From the NCBI GenBank assembly GCA_002395835.1, contig DGVD01000009.1:81666-145665 (forward strand): DNA of 64,000 nt, read 5' to 3'. The translations under genes and the position numbers were made by a program. This DNA is from Bacteroidales bacterium UBA4293. Lineage in GTDB: Bacteria > Bacteroidota > Bacteroidia > Bacteroidales > Bacteroidaceae. The notes beneath the pieces were generated by a model, which did no database searches, was not told the DNA's origin, and worked only from the letters and a program-made list of their open reading frames with translations. Below are positions 23,500 to 31,933 of this stretch, one piece after another; the first letter of the stretch is position 1; each line of letters starts with the position of its first letter.

Positions 23500-24782
23500 C
23501 ACTGCTCATTTTGATTCTTTTCATCGTGATGCTTTGTCTGGCAGTGCCCATCGGTTTAGCTGTAGCTGGCACTTCCATACTACCATCTCTTATGTCGGAT
23601 TCCTTCACGGTATCTGGAGTGTATATCCTTCGCTCCATGCTGGGAGGTGTGAATCAGACTACACTACTGGCTATTCCGCTCTTTGTGTTTTCTGGCATTA
23701 TTATGGCACGAGGGAGTGTGTCCAAGAAGCTTTTCGATGTATTCGCTTATTTTATAGGGAACTATACGGCAGGTATTCCTTGTGCCTGTGTGGTAACTTG
23801 CTTGTTCTTTGGTGCTATTTCCGGTTCTGCTCCAGCTACGGTAGCTGCAGTGGGGAGCATGACGATTCCTGTGATGCTGGAAATGGGTTATCCTAAGAAA
23901 TTTGCAGTAGCTCTAGTAGCAGTTTCTGGAGGATTAGGAGTGATTATTCCACCTTCCATTCCTTTCATCCTCTATGCGCAAACGTCTGGAGTTTCTGTTT
24001 CTGATATGTTTATAGCTGGTATAATGCCCGGTTTCTTCATCGCTTTTATTCTGATGGCTTATTCCTGGGTTTACTGCAGAGTGAATGGGGAGAACAAGAA
24101 GGCGATTCAAAAGGTGGTAGATGAACTGCATCAGAAAAGTTTTTGGAAGGTGATGGGAGATTCTATCTGGGCCCTGATTACCCCTGTGATTATTCTAGGG
24201 TGTATTTATACGGGAGTAACTTCACCTACAGAAGCAGCAGCTATAGCTGTGTTCTACTCACTGCTCATTTCTTTATTCATTTATAAGACCTTAAAGATAA
24301 ACGAACTATGGGGCATTTTTGTGGAAGCTGTACGAACTTATGCTCCCATTATGTTTGTCTTGGCTGCATCGGTAGCCTTTTCCAGAATCCTAACCCTGAT
24401 GCAAGTACCTCAACTGCTTTCTACGTGGATTACGAACGATTTCTCCAGCCTGATTATCATCTTGCTGGTTATCAATATCATTCTGCTGTTTGTGGGGATG
24501 GTGCTGGATACTACACCTGCCATTATTCTGCTCACACCTATCTTGCTTCCTGCAGCAATGGTGTTCGGGGTTAATCCCATTCATTTCGGTATCATCATGG
24601 TGGTGAACTTAGCTATAGGGTTCGTCACGCCACCAATAGGGGTGAATCTGTTTGTGGCTTCCTCCATTTCGGGTATTCCTATGATGGAACTGGCTCGGAA
24701 AGCTTATCCCATGATTATTCTATTCCTGATAGCTCTCTTGTTCATAACCTTTATACCTGCCCTAAGCCTATGTCTCGTATAA
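23496..24782 (+). CDS. TRAP transporter large membrane subunit (DctM)
   Basis: A 428-residue polytopic protein with about 12 hydrophobic segments and DctM signatures: GGVNQTTLLAIPLFVFSG, FFGAISGSAPATVAAVGSM and GLGVIIPPSIPFILYA, later NLAIGFVTPPIGVNLFVAS. It is the channel-forming subunit for sodium-coupled import of a small acid captured by DctP. It overlaps both dctQ and dctP genes. Confidence 0.92.
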   Translation: MTLLILILFIVMLCLAVPIGLAVAGTSILPSLMSDSFTVSGVYILRSMLGGVNQTTLLAIPLFVFSGIIMARGSVSKKLFDVFAYFIGNYTAGIPCACVVTCLFFGAISGSAPATVAAVGSMTIPVMLEMGYPKKFAVALVAVSGGLGVIIPPSIPFILYAQTSGVSVSDMFIAGIMPGFFIAFILMAYSWVYCRVNGENKKAIQKVVDELHQKSFWKVMGDSIWALITPVIILGCIYTGVTSPTEAAAIAVFYSLLISLFIYKTLKINELWGIFVEAVRTYAPIMFVLAASVAFSRILTLMQVPQLLSTWITNDFSSLIIILLVINIILLFVGMVLDTTPAIILLTPILLPAAMVFGVNPIHFGIIMVVNLAIGFVTPPIGVNLFVASSISGIPMMELARKAYPMIILFLIALLFITFIPALSLCLV

Positions 24783-25759
24783 CGTATCTTATCGTTTTGG
24801 TGTTCAGTTTCCTGATTTCATCGTGTGGAAGTAGGGGGCACAAGTATGCCTGGGTGCTGGCAACTGCTAGTCCGGAGAATACGGTTACCGGAATCTTTGC
24901 CAACACATTTGCGGAAAAGGTGGATGAACTTTCAGAAGGGAAATTGAAGCTGCAGGTTTATCATAATGCCGTGCTGGGAGGGGATGTGGAGCTTATAGAA
25001 TCCTGCCAGAGCGGGGACATTCCGTTTGTGGTGCAGAACACTGCACCGGAGGTGAGCTATATGCCCCGACTTTGTCTGTTTGATTTACCGTGTGTATTTG
25101 AGGATATGGAGCAACTTCATGCCGTTCTGGATGATACGGTGTTCCAGCACAAAATTAATTCCATTTATCAGGATGCAGGATTTCATTTGCTAGGTTTAGC
25201 CGACCAACATTTCCGTGTGATGACTTGCAATGTGGATTTAAAATCCCTGGACGACTTCCGTGGCATTAAGATTCGTACAATGGAGAATTCTTTTCATATC
25301 GATTTCTGGAATGCCCTGGGAGCAAATCCCACCCCCCTGGCATTCTCTGAACTGTATGTAGCCCTGGAGCAGCACACGGTAGATGCACAGGAAAATCCCT
25401 ACGAAGTAATCTGTTCCAATGCGTTCTATGAAGTACAGGATTATGTGATACAGACGAATCATCTTCCGCATTTACTGGCTCTGGTCACCAATCATCACTT
25501 CTATGAAAAGCTTTCAGCAGAGGAGAGGGCAATTGTAGATAGAGCTGCCTCGGAAGCTTCAGCCGTCGCTCGTGCAAAAGCAGCTGAGCGAGTATCAGCC
25601 CGTATGAAAGAGATAGAAGACTACGGATGCAAACTGGTACCTGTATCAGAGGAACTACACGATGAGATGAAAGAGAGGGCTTCGGCTTTATATGAGAAAA
25701 TTAGGAATGTGGTTTCAGACGATGAACTTTTCCAGGCATATGTGAAGGGTGGGCTATGA
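24770..25759 (+). CDS. TRAP transporter solute-binding lipoprotein (DctP)
   Basis: A 329-residue protein with a lipoprotein signal (FLISSCGSRG, Cys about residue 19), so it is membrane-tethered rather than free. The DctP fold is indicated by the ASPENTVTGIFANTFAEKV start, GGDVELIESCQSGDI, RGIKIRTMENSFHIDFWNALGANPTPLAF with the usual specificity Arg, and EVQDYVIQTNH. The ligand is unknown; quinate or shikimate is suggested only by the cotranscribed ydiB. It overlaps the dctM end by 13 nt. Confidence 0.9.
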   Translation: MSRITYLIVLVFSFLISSCGSRGHKYAWVLATASPENTVTGIFANTFAEKVDELSEGKLKLQVYHNAVLGGDVELIESCQSGDIPFVVQNTAPEVSYMPRLCLFDLPCVFEDMEQLHAVLDDTVFQHKINSIYQDAGFHLLGLADQHFRVMTCNVDLKSLDDFRGIKIRTMENSFHIDFWNALGANPTPLAFSELYVALEQHTVDAQENPYEVICSNAFYEVQDYVIQTNHLPHLLALVTNHHFYEKLSAEERAIVDRAASEASAVARAKAAERVSARMKEIEDYGCKLVPVSEELHDEMKERASALYEKIRNVVSDDELFQAYVKGGL

Positions 25760-25806
25760 TGAATTCAGCCATTTTTATAGTTTCAGTCGGTTTTAGACAG
25801 AAAAAA

Positions 25807-25837
25807 TTTGCTGGGTTAAGTCAATTTTGTAACTTTG
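25807..25837 (+). promoter_or_regulatory. Consensus promoter of the PAP2 gene
   Basis: TTTG (25807-25810), a 19-nt spacer and TAACTTTG (25830-25837). Confidence 0.7.
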
Positions 25838-25863
25838 TCGAAATTAGGTTTTAGAAATATCAG

Positions 25864-26454
25864 ATGTTTGATTTTTTTAAGCTCTTAGATCAGGACTTGC
25901 TTCTGTATATCAACGGGAATCATATGGATTGGCTGGATTTTGTCATGTGGTGGCTTTCCAGCAAATTTTTATGGGTTCCTATGTACCTTTTTATGATATA
26001 CTATTTGTATAAGCGTTATGGCAAATGGGCAGCGCTAGCCTTAGTAGCTCTCTTTTTCGTTAATTTCGGACTCTCTGATTACTTTTCTGGACATGTAATC
26101 CGGAATCTTATAGCCCGCCCACGACCTTCAAATCCTGAGAATATCCTTTCTCCTTTGATTCACTTGGTGAACAACTACCATGGTGGTGCGTATGGATTTC
26201 CTTCCAGTCATGCCTCAAATTCCATGTCCTTAGCCTTGCTCTATACGCTGATAGTCAGGAACAAATGGGCTGCCTATCTTTTATTTAGCTGGAGTTTCAT
26301 TCATTCTTACACCCGCCTTTATTTAGGCGTGCATTATCCATCCGACATCATTACAGGATGGTGCTTGGGTGCATTGATAGCGTTATTTGTTTATTCTTTA
26401 TACAGAGGCCTTACCAATCCTCATATTAAATGGAGTAGCTTAAGGTTGTTTTAA
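25864..26454 (+). CDS. PAP2-family membrane phosphatase
   Basis: A 196-residue protein with about five membrane helices and the three PAP2 motifs: NLIARPRP (around residue 83), YGFPSSHASN (around residue 115) and SYTRLYLGVHYPSD (around residue 150). It probably dephosphorylates a lipid pyrophosphate such as undecaprenyl diphosphate or lipid A. The final 29 bases overlap the 3' end of the convergent DUF3943 gene. Confidence 0.88.
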   Translation: MFDFFKLLDQDLLLYINGNHMDWLDFVMWWLSSKFLWVPMYLFMIYYLYKRYGKWAALALVALFFVNFGLSDYFSGHVIRNLIARPRPSNPENILSPLIHLVNNYHGGAYGFPSSHASNSMSLALLYTLIVRNKWAAYLLFSWSFIHSYTRLYLGVHYPSDIITGWCLGALIALFVYSLYRGLTNPHIKWSSLRLF

Positions 26455-27985
26455 GCTCATGGCTGCTGCCCTTCAGGTTGGGGTAATAATCATATACACC
26501 ATTTCGGAAATAATACATGTATTCCAGTTTGAACTTGATGTTCTTGCTAAGGTCGACATGTGCGTAGAAGGTGTTGGTCAGCGTAACAGAATATCCCTTA
26601 TCACCCATCACAGAATTACTATGCGTCACTACATGTTTCGGGTCATATCCATTAAAGGTGAAGATCTGCATGAAGTAGAAATTGTTTCCCAAGGTTAGGT
26701 GGGAATTCATTCTAGCATGGATGTTCTCACGGATACTATAACCTGTACCAAAGTTGTACTTACGTTTAAATTCAGAAAACTGATCATGGATGCCAGAAAG
26801 TTTCTCACTGCAGTAATAGTCGGCTCCAGCAGAACCCATAGGAACAGCACTGACCAAGAGAAAATTACTGATAGGAGTCTTACCATTTTTCTCTGCATAG
26901 ACACCTGCACCAAAACTAGCTGCTTCTGAAATGACAGGTAGAAAACCACCACGGAGATTCCCTTCCTTCCAGTAATCCTCCACATATTTATAGTTCTGGT
27001 AGAAGCCATAGTCGTAATCCCATCCATGTTTTCCACTTACCTGCTTGGAGAAGATTCGGCCTGTAATATCCAGCACACCAAAGGTAGGGTTCTGCGATGC
27101 CAAGTTCATGAGTGCATACACCCGGAAACGATCGAATGGATGTGTTTCACCACCATCGATGGCATTGAACTGATCTCCATAATCCAAGGTCATGTCCAGT
27201 GCTGGGATGTTTTGGTAATACTTCCGTCCGAACTCTGGGTGAGCTTTAAGTTCAGCAATATATCGATTTCCAATACCGATTTCAAAATGATAAGGTTTAG
27301 GTTCTACACGCTTTCCTTTATGGTCTGGGGTGTATCGGAACATCTCTCCAGAGAAGAAACGCTTGAAACCACGCACAGGGTTTAACAGAGTTCCCGAAAG
27401 CTCATGGAAGACACGCTCCAATCCACGTTTACTATTGTCGAACACCAAATCGGAAGCACGGTGGGTTACCTCACCGATAGCTGAGCCTCCGATACCCGTA
27501 GCAAAAAGATCATTGATTGCAGGACGATTGTTCTCACAGAACATTTCCCAAGACCAACTACCGATAAGAGGGTATAGTAGGGAGATACCATAACTCAAGC
27601 CATTGGCACGAGCCGCATTATAGAACAAGGAACCATGATACGGATGACTGAACATGTTCCCGGAGAAAGAGTCGTCATCCCATTCCCATCCCAGACGGAA
27701 GTTTCGTTTAATATCATGCTTAGAAACCCGAGCCCATTCACGGCTTCCCACATAATAATCGAATCCCACCACTAAGGCATTAATGCTTATATCTTCGGCT
27801 AGAGCAAGGTATGGTCTAGGTTTGATTTTTACTAACGTATCGGTTTTAGAAAGCATCTGCAGACGCATTCTATATCCAGTGATGGAATCAGTGAATATAC
27901 TATCAGGAAGCACCTGTGAAAAGGCGCATTGACAAGATATGAATAAAGATATAAATACAGATATTATTTTCAAGGCTAAAGTCAT
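26426..27985 (-). CDS. DUF3943 outer-membrane protein
   Basis: A 519-residue protein. ATG 27985 (MTLALKIISVFISLFIS) is preferred over an in-frame TTG at 28003, because it starts the signal peptide directly. The mature part matches DUF3943: REWARVSKHDIKRNFRLGWEWDDDSFSGNMFSHPYHGSLFYNAARANG, here in short pieces, then GGSAIGEVTHRASDLV, and alternating aromatic beta strands to a C-terminal strand, as expected for a beta-barrel. Function is unknown. Confidence 0.85.
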   Translation of the reverse strand: MTLALKIISVFISLFISCQCAFSQVLPDSIFTDSITGYRMRLQMLSKTDTLVKIKPRPYLALAEDISINALVVGFDYYVGSREWARVSKHDIKRNFRLGWEWDDDSFSGNMFSHPYHGSLFYNAARANGLSYGISLLYPLIGSWSWEMFCENNRPAINDLFATGIGGSAIGEVTHRASDLVFDNSKRGLERVFHELSGTLLNPVRGFKRFFSGEMFRYTPDHKGKRVEPKPYHFEIGIGNRYIAELKAHPEFGRKYYQNIPALDMTLDYGDQFNAIDGGETHPFDRFRVYALMNLASQNPTFGVLDITGRIFSKQVSGKHGWDYDYGFYQNYKYVEDYWKEGNLRGGFLPVISEAASFGAGVYAEKNGKTPISNFLLVSAVPMGSAGADYYCSEKLSGIHDQFSEFKRKYNFGTGYSIRENIHARMNSHLTLGNNFYFMQIFTFNGYDPKHVVTHSNSVMGDKGYSVTLTNTFYAHVDLSKNIKFKLEYMYYFRNGVYDYYPNLKGSSHELKTTLSYSI

Positions 27986-28070
27986 TTTTAAATTCGGGTG
28001 CAAATTTCGCTATTTTTTTTGAAAGTAGAAATACTCATTTGTAATGATAGTTGTTCCATTTTTCTTTTTG

Positions 28071-28108
28071 CAAAAAAAATAAGGCTGATTCCCGAGAACC
28101 AGCCTTAC
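28071..28108 (-). terminator. Intrinsic terminator of the CobW gene
   Basis: AAGGCTGATT (28081-28090) and AACCAGCCTT (28097-28106) form the stem with one mismatch; the minus strand then has a long T-tract. Confidence 0.75.
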
Positions 28109-28124
28109 TTTTATGTATATGTGA

Positions 28125-29420
28125 TTATTTTTCAAGGCACTTGTCCAGTTCAGCACAGATGGCTTCCTTATCCATTTTCTGGCCAATGAATACCAGTTTC
28201 TGCATACGGTCACCATAAACTGGATCCCAATCTTTCTTTACCTGAGGTTCCTGAATGAAGAGTTGTTCCAATTCATTCTTAGGCATGGTAGCATACCATC
28301 GACCTGCATTTCTCAGTGTAAACTGACGACCAGCCTGCTCAAATACCTGACAGATGTCATAGTCGGTTTTGAAGTAGCACATACCCTTGGCACGAATCAC
28401 GCTTTTAGGCCATCTCTTTGCCACGAATTCATCGAATAAGCTTAGGTTGAATGGCTCTCTACGGCAATATACAAATGTTCCGATTCCGTATTCTTCAGCT
28501 TCTCCTTCATCGTGATGGTGATGATGGTGATGGTGCTCATGATGGTGATGCTCATGTTCATGCTCTTCATCATCGTCATCATCATCATCGTGATGGTGGT
28601 GATGCTCATGATGATCATCATCGTGGTCATGGTGATGATGTTCTTCGTGTTTGTCCTCGTCGTCGTCATCATCGTCATCTTCGTGATGACCTTCAACTTC
28701 CTGAACCCAGGTGGCAGATAAAGCCACTTCATCGAAATCGAATCCATGGGTGTTGATCAGTTCATCAAGATCTACATCACAATAGTTGGTTTCTATGATT
28801 TTAGCTTTTGGCTGAATAGCCCTGATAATCTGTTTCAAGTAATCCAGTTCTTTCGGGTCTACATCGTTAGCCTTGTTGAGCAGAATCATGTTACAGAACT
28901 CAATCTGCTGGATGACCAGGTTTTCAAGATCCTCTTCATCCAGATTTTTCTTCTTCAGATTATCTCCGTTTCCAAATTCATCTTTCATTCGAAGAGCATC
29001 GACTACAGTAACGATGCTGTCCAGTTCTGGGATACCTTCCAAAAGAGACGCTGGCATGAGGTCGGGCATTCCACAAATGGTTTGTGCGATAGGAGCAGGC
29101 TCACAGATACCAGAAGCCTCAATTACGATATAATCGAAACGGTGCATTCCCATGAGGTCGTTCAACTGCTGGACAAGATCCATCTTTAATGTGCAGCAGA
29201 TACAACCATTTTGTAGTGGAACCAGATTATCATCAGCTTGATTGACTATACCTTCTTTCTGAATCAATGAAGAGTCTATGTTTACTTCACCAATATCATT
29301 GACAATAACTGCGAATTTAATACCTTTTTTGTTGGCCAGAATTCGGTTCAACAGGGTAGTTTTACCACTGCCAAGATAACCGGTAAGCAACAAAACTGGC
29401 ACATGATCTAATACTTTCAT
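28125..29420 (-). CDS. CobW/G3E-family GTPase metallochaperone with His/Asp-rich insert
   Basis: A 431-residue protein. Residues 1-230 are a G3E GTPase: Walker A GYLGSGKTT (residues 14-22), the CxCC metal site C73-C75-C76, a SGICEPAP switch region and NKAND. An unusually long His/Asp/Glu tract (about residues 245-312) contains runs of HHHH and DDDDDDD and would bind several metal ions. The C-terminal CobW domain follows (GIGTFVYCRREPF to the end). Such proteins deliver zinc or other divalent metals. No metal transporter is adjacent, so the cargo cannot be inferred. Confidence 0.88.
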   Translation of the reverse strand: MKVLDHVPVLLLTGYLGSGKTTLLNRILANKKGIKFAVIVNDIGEVNIDSSLIQKEGIVNQADDNLVPLQNGCICCTLKMDLVQQLNDLMGMHRFDYIVIEASGICEPAPIAQTICGMPDLMPASLLEGIPELDSIVTVVDALRMKDEFGNGDNLKKKNLDEEDLENLVIQQIEFCNMILLNKANDVDPKELDYLKQIIRAIQPKAKIIETNYCDVDLDELINTHGFDFDEVALSATWVQEVEGHHEDDDDDDDEDKHEEHHHHDHDDDHHEHHHHHDDDDDDDEEHEHEHHHHEHHHHHHHHDEGEAEEYGIGTFVYCRREPFNLSLFDEFVAKRWPKSVIRAKGMCYFKTDYDICQVFEQAGRQFTLRNAGRWYATMPKNELEQLFIQEPQVKKDWDPVYGDRMQKLVFIGQKMDKEAICAELDKCLEK

Positions 29421-29454
29421 AATGTTATATATGTTATATTTTAATTTCGGATGC

Positions 29455-29486
29455 CAAAATTACATTTATTTTCCCTATCTTACAAT
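29455..29486 (-). promoter_or_regulatory. Promoter of the CobW gene
   Basis: On the minus strand ATTG (29486-29483), a 20-nt spacer and TAATTTTG (29462-29455). The -33 box has one mismatch. Confidence 0.55.
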
Positions 29487-29493
29487 TATTGTG

Positions 29494-29530
29494 CCAAAAA
29501 AGAGGGTGAACCTCTAAAGATTCACCCTCT
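29494..29530 (-). terminator. Intrinsic terminator of the GH3 operon
   Basis: AGAGGGTGAA (29501-29510) pairs perfectly with TTCACCCTCT (29521-29530); minus-strand T residues follow. Confidence 0.8.
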
Positions 29531-29554
29531 GAAAGAATTAATAAAGTTCTGTTC

Positions 29555-31888
29555 TTACTTCATTACAATTTCCTCAACTGGCTTAGCTGGAAGCAATGCC
29601 TTGTTTGCAGGATAGCTCTTACCCTTTACGGTAACAGAACCTGTAGCGCGAATATCTTCAACGCTTGCACCAATACGTACAGTGTACTTACCAGCAGCTG
29701 TTTCGTATGCAGAAGTAGCCTCATTGAATGAAGACAGATAGTAGTTGTCTACACTCATAGTCAGAGTCTGGCTTTCACCTGGCTGCAACTCACGAGTCTT
29801 AGCAAATGCCTTCAATTCCAAAGCTGGCTTATCCAAACCACCTGCAGGAGCAGTTACGTACATCTGAGCAGCTTCACGACCAGCAACCTTACCTGTATTC
29901 TTGATAGTGATAGTAGCAGTAATACCACCATCCTTGTTAGTCTTGAATGTAGGAGCGCTGTAAGAGAAAGTAGTGTAGCTCAAACCATAACCGAATGGAT
30001 AAGATACTTCCTTACCAGCAGTTTCGAAATAACGATAACCAACCCAGATACCCTCTGAATAGTTAGTATAGTCAATGTCCTTACGAGGCTGCTGATTACG
30101 TGGGCCAAAGAAACCACGAGCCTGCTGTGGCTGACCATCGTATGGGAAGTTGTAAGTAGATGGGTGATCATAGATAGTCAAAGGCCAAGTCATAGACAGC
30201 TTACCAGAAGGATTAGCCTTACCTACGAGGATATCAGCAACAGAGTTACCAACTTCCTGACCTGGAGTCCAAGCGCAAAGGATTGCATCTGGATAGTGCT
30301 TCCAAGAGTTAGTTTCAATAACACCACCGATATTCAGAACTACGTAAACCTTCTTACCATCCTGGTGATAGTAGTTAGAAACCTGCATAATCAAGTTACG
30401 TTCTGCATCAGAAAGATCGAAATCCTCAATTCTTCTGTCATCACCTTCACCTGCGTTACGACCGATAACGATAACAGCAGCATCATTACGAGCAACAGAG
30501 TTCTTTATAGCCTGCTTTTCAATAGCTGGATCTGGAATAACTGCAGAACCCAGCAAAACACCACGCATGCCAGAAGCACCCATTGCAGACTTGTCATTTG
30601 TCAACTTAATGTAATCCTTATAATAAGTAGCGATAGCCTCATCAAGTTTCAAACCAGCAGCAGTAAGACCCTCATCGATGTTACGGATATATGGTTTATT
30701 TACGTTACCAGAACCGGTACCACCAGCGATTGAGTTGTAAGCAGTAAGACCGAACAAAGCCACATTCTTGATGTTCTTCAAAGGAAGAGCCTCATTGTCG
30801 TTCTTCAGCAATACCATACCCTGAGGAGCAGTTTCACGAACCAACTTAGCGTGAGCGGTCAAATCAGGATTGTTAGAATACTTGTAACCCTTGAAACGTG
30901 GAGTCTTAACGATGTAGCGAAGCATGTTCTTTACGTTACGATCCAAATCAGCAACAGCCAATGTACCATTGTTGACAGCTTCAATAATACGCTGCTTTTC
31001 AGTATCATCACCTGGTTCCATCAAGTCGTTCTGTGCATGAACAGCCTTTACAGTACCTTCCTTGTTACCCCAGTCGGTCATTACGATACCATCGAAACCC
31101 CACTCATCACGAAGGATAGTAGTCAGCAAGTCGTAGTTCTGCTGAGTGAACTGATCGTTAACCTGGTTGTAAGAAGACATTACAGTCCAAGGATCTGATT
31201 CCTTAACAGTGATTTCGAAGTTACGGAGGTAGATTTCGCGAGCAGCACGAGGATTAACGTAAGCAATATTCATGTTACGGTTGATTTCCTGGTTGTTGAA
31301 TGCGAAGTGCTTGATAGAAACACCTACATCCTGGCTCTGGATACCACGTACATAAGCTGCAGCAATCTTACCAGAAAGGATTGGGTCCTCAGAGAAATAC
31401 TCGAAGTTACGACCGCAAAGAGGGTTACGGTGAATGTTCTGACCTGGAGCCAACAGTACATCAGCACCATATTCCTTTACTTCATTACCCATAGCTTTCA
31501 GTAATTCCTCTACAGTAGGAGTATCGAAAGTACAAGCCAAAACGGTACCTACAGGGAAACCTGTGCAATAGAAAGTCTTATCAGTACCTGGACGAGTAGG
31601 GTTGATACGAAGACCTGCAGGGCCATCAGAGAGAACGGTAGCAGGAATACCCAGACGCTCAATCTTTCTTGTAGTACCAGCAGCACCTGGAACAAGAGTC
31701 TCATCAGAACCAGTTGGAATACTGGAGAAACCCATTGAACCCCAGCCACCACCTACTACCAGTGTAGCTTTCTCTTCCAAGGTCATTGCCTTAACAACCT
31801 CGTCAATGTTGTTTTCACTCAGTTTTACCTGAGCATTAGCACCTGCCACAAAGAGCAAAGCACCAGCCAATAAAAACAGCTTTTTCAT
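29555..31888 (-). CDS. Secreted GH3 beta-glucosidase-type enzyme
   Basis: A 777-residue protein with signal peptide (MKKLFLLAGALLFVAGANAQ). The TIM-barrel half includes LSDGPAGLR, RNPLCGRNFEYFSEDP, KHFAFNNQE and IVMTDWG with the nucleophile Asp near residue 271. It continues through the alpha/beta sandwich with NAGEGDDR, then a C-terminal fibronectin-III-like domain with YPFGYGLSYTTF. This corresponds to beta-glucosidase/xylosidase enzymes acting on plant oligosaccharides in the periplasm. It lies 45 nt downstream of another GH3 gene on the same strand. Codon use favours C-ending and GTT-type codons, as in well expressed genes. Confidence 0.9.
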   Translation of the reverse strand: MKKLFLLAGALLFVAGANAQVKLSENNIDEVVKAMTLEEKATLVVGGGWGSMGFSSIPTGSDETLVPGAAGTTRKIERLGIPATVLSDGPAGLRINPTRPGTDKTFYCTGFPVGTVLACTFDTPTVEELLKAMGNEVKEYGADVLLAPGQNIHRNPLCGRNFEYFSEDPILSGKIAAAYVRGIQSQDVGVSIKHFAFNNQEINRNMNIAYVNPRAAREIYLRNFEITVKESDPWTVMSSYNQVNDQFTQQNYDLLTTILRDEWGFDGIVMTDWGNKEGTVKAVHAQNDLMEPGDDTEKQRIIEAVNNGTLAVADLDRNVKNMLRYIVKTPRFKGYKYSNNPDLTAHAKLVRETAPQGMVLLKNDNEALPLKNIKNVALFGLTAYNSIAGGTGSGNVNKPYIRNIDEGLTAAGLKLDEAIATYYKDYIKLTNDKSAMGASGMRGVLLGSAVIPDPAIEKQAIKNSVARNDAAVIVIGRNAGEGDDRRIEDFDLSDAERNLIMQVSNYYHQDGKKVYVVLNIGGVIETNSWKHYPDAILCAWTPGQEVGNSVADILVGKANPSGKLSMTWPLTIYDHPSTYNFPYDGQPQQARGFFGPRNQQPRKDIDYTNYSEGIWVGYRYFETAGKEVSYPFGYGLSYTTFSYSAPTFKTNKDGGITATITIKNTGKVAGREAAQMYVTAPAGGLDKPALELKAFAKTRELQPGESQTLTMSVDNYYLSSFNEATSAYETAAGKYTVRIGASVEDIRATGSVTVKGKSYPANKALLPAKPVEEIVMK

Positions 31889-31933
31889 GTAAAAATTAAT
31901 TAGGTTAATAAAAATTGTTTGTTGTCTATAATC

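Noticed and set aside
28451..28756. Plus- and minus-strand frames in the His/Asp tract of the CobW gene
   Set aside because: Produced by the CAT/GAT simple repeat; the CobW frame is the one continuous with GTPase motifs.
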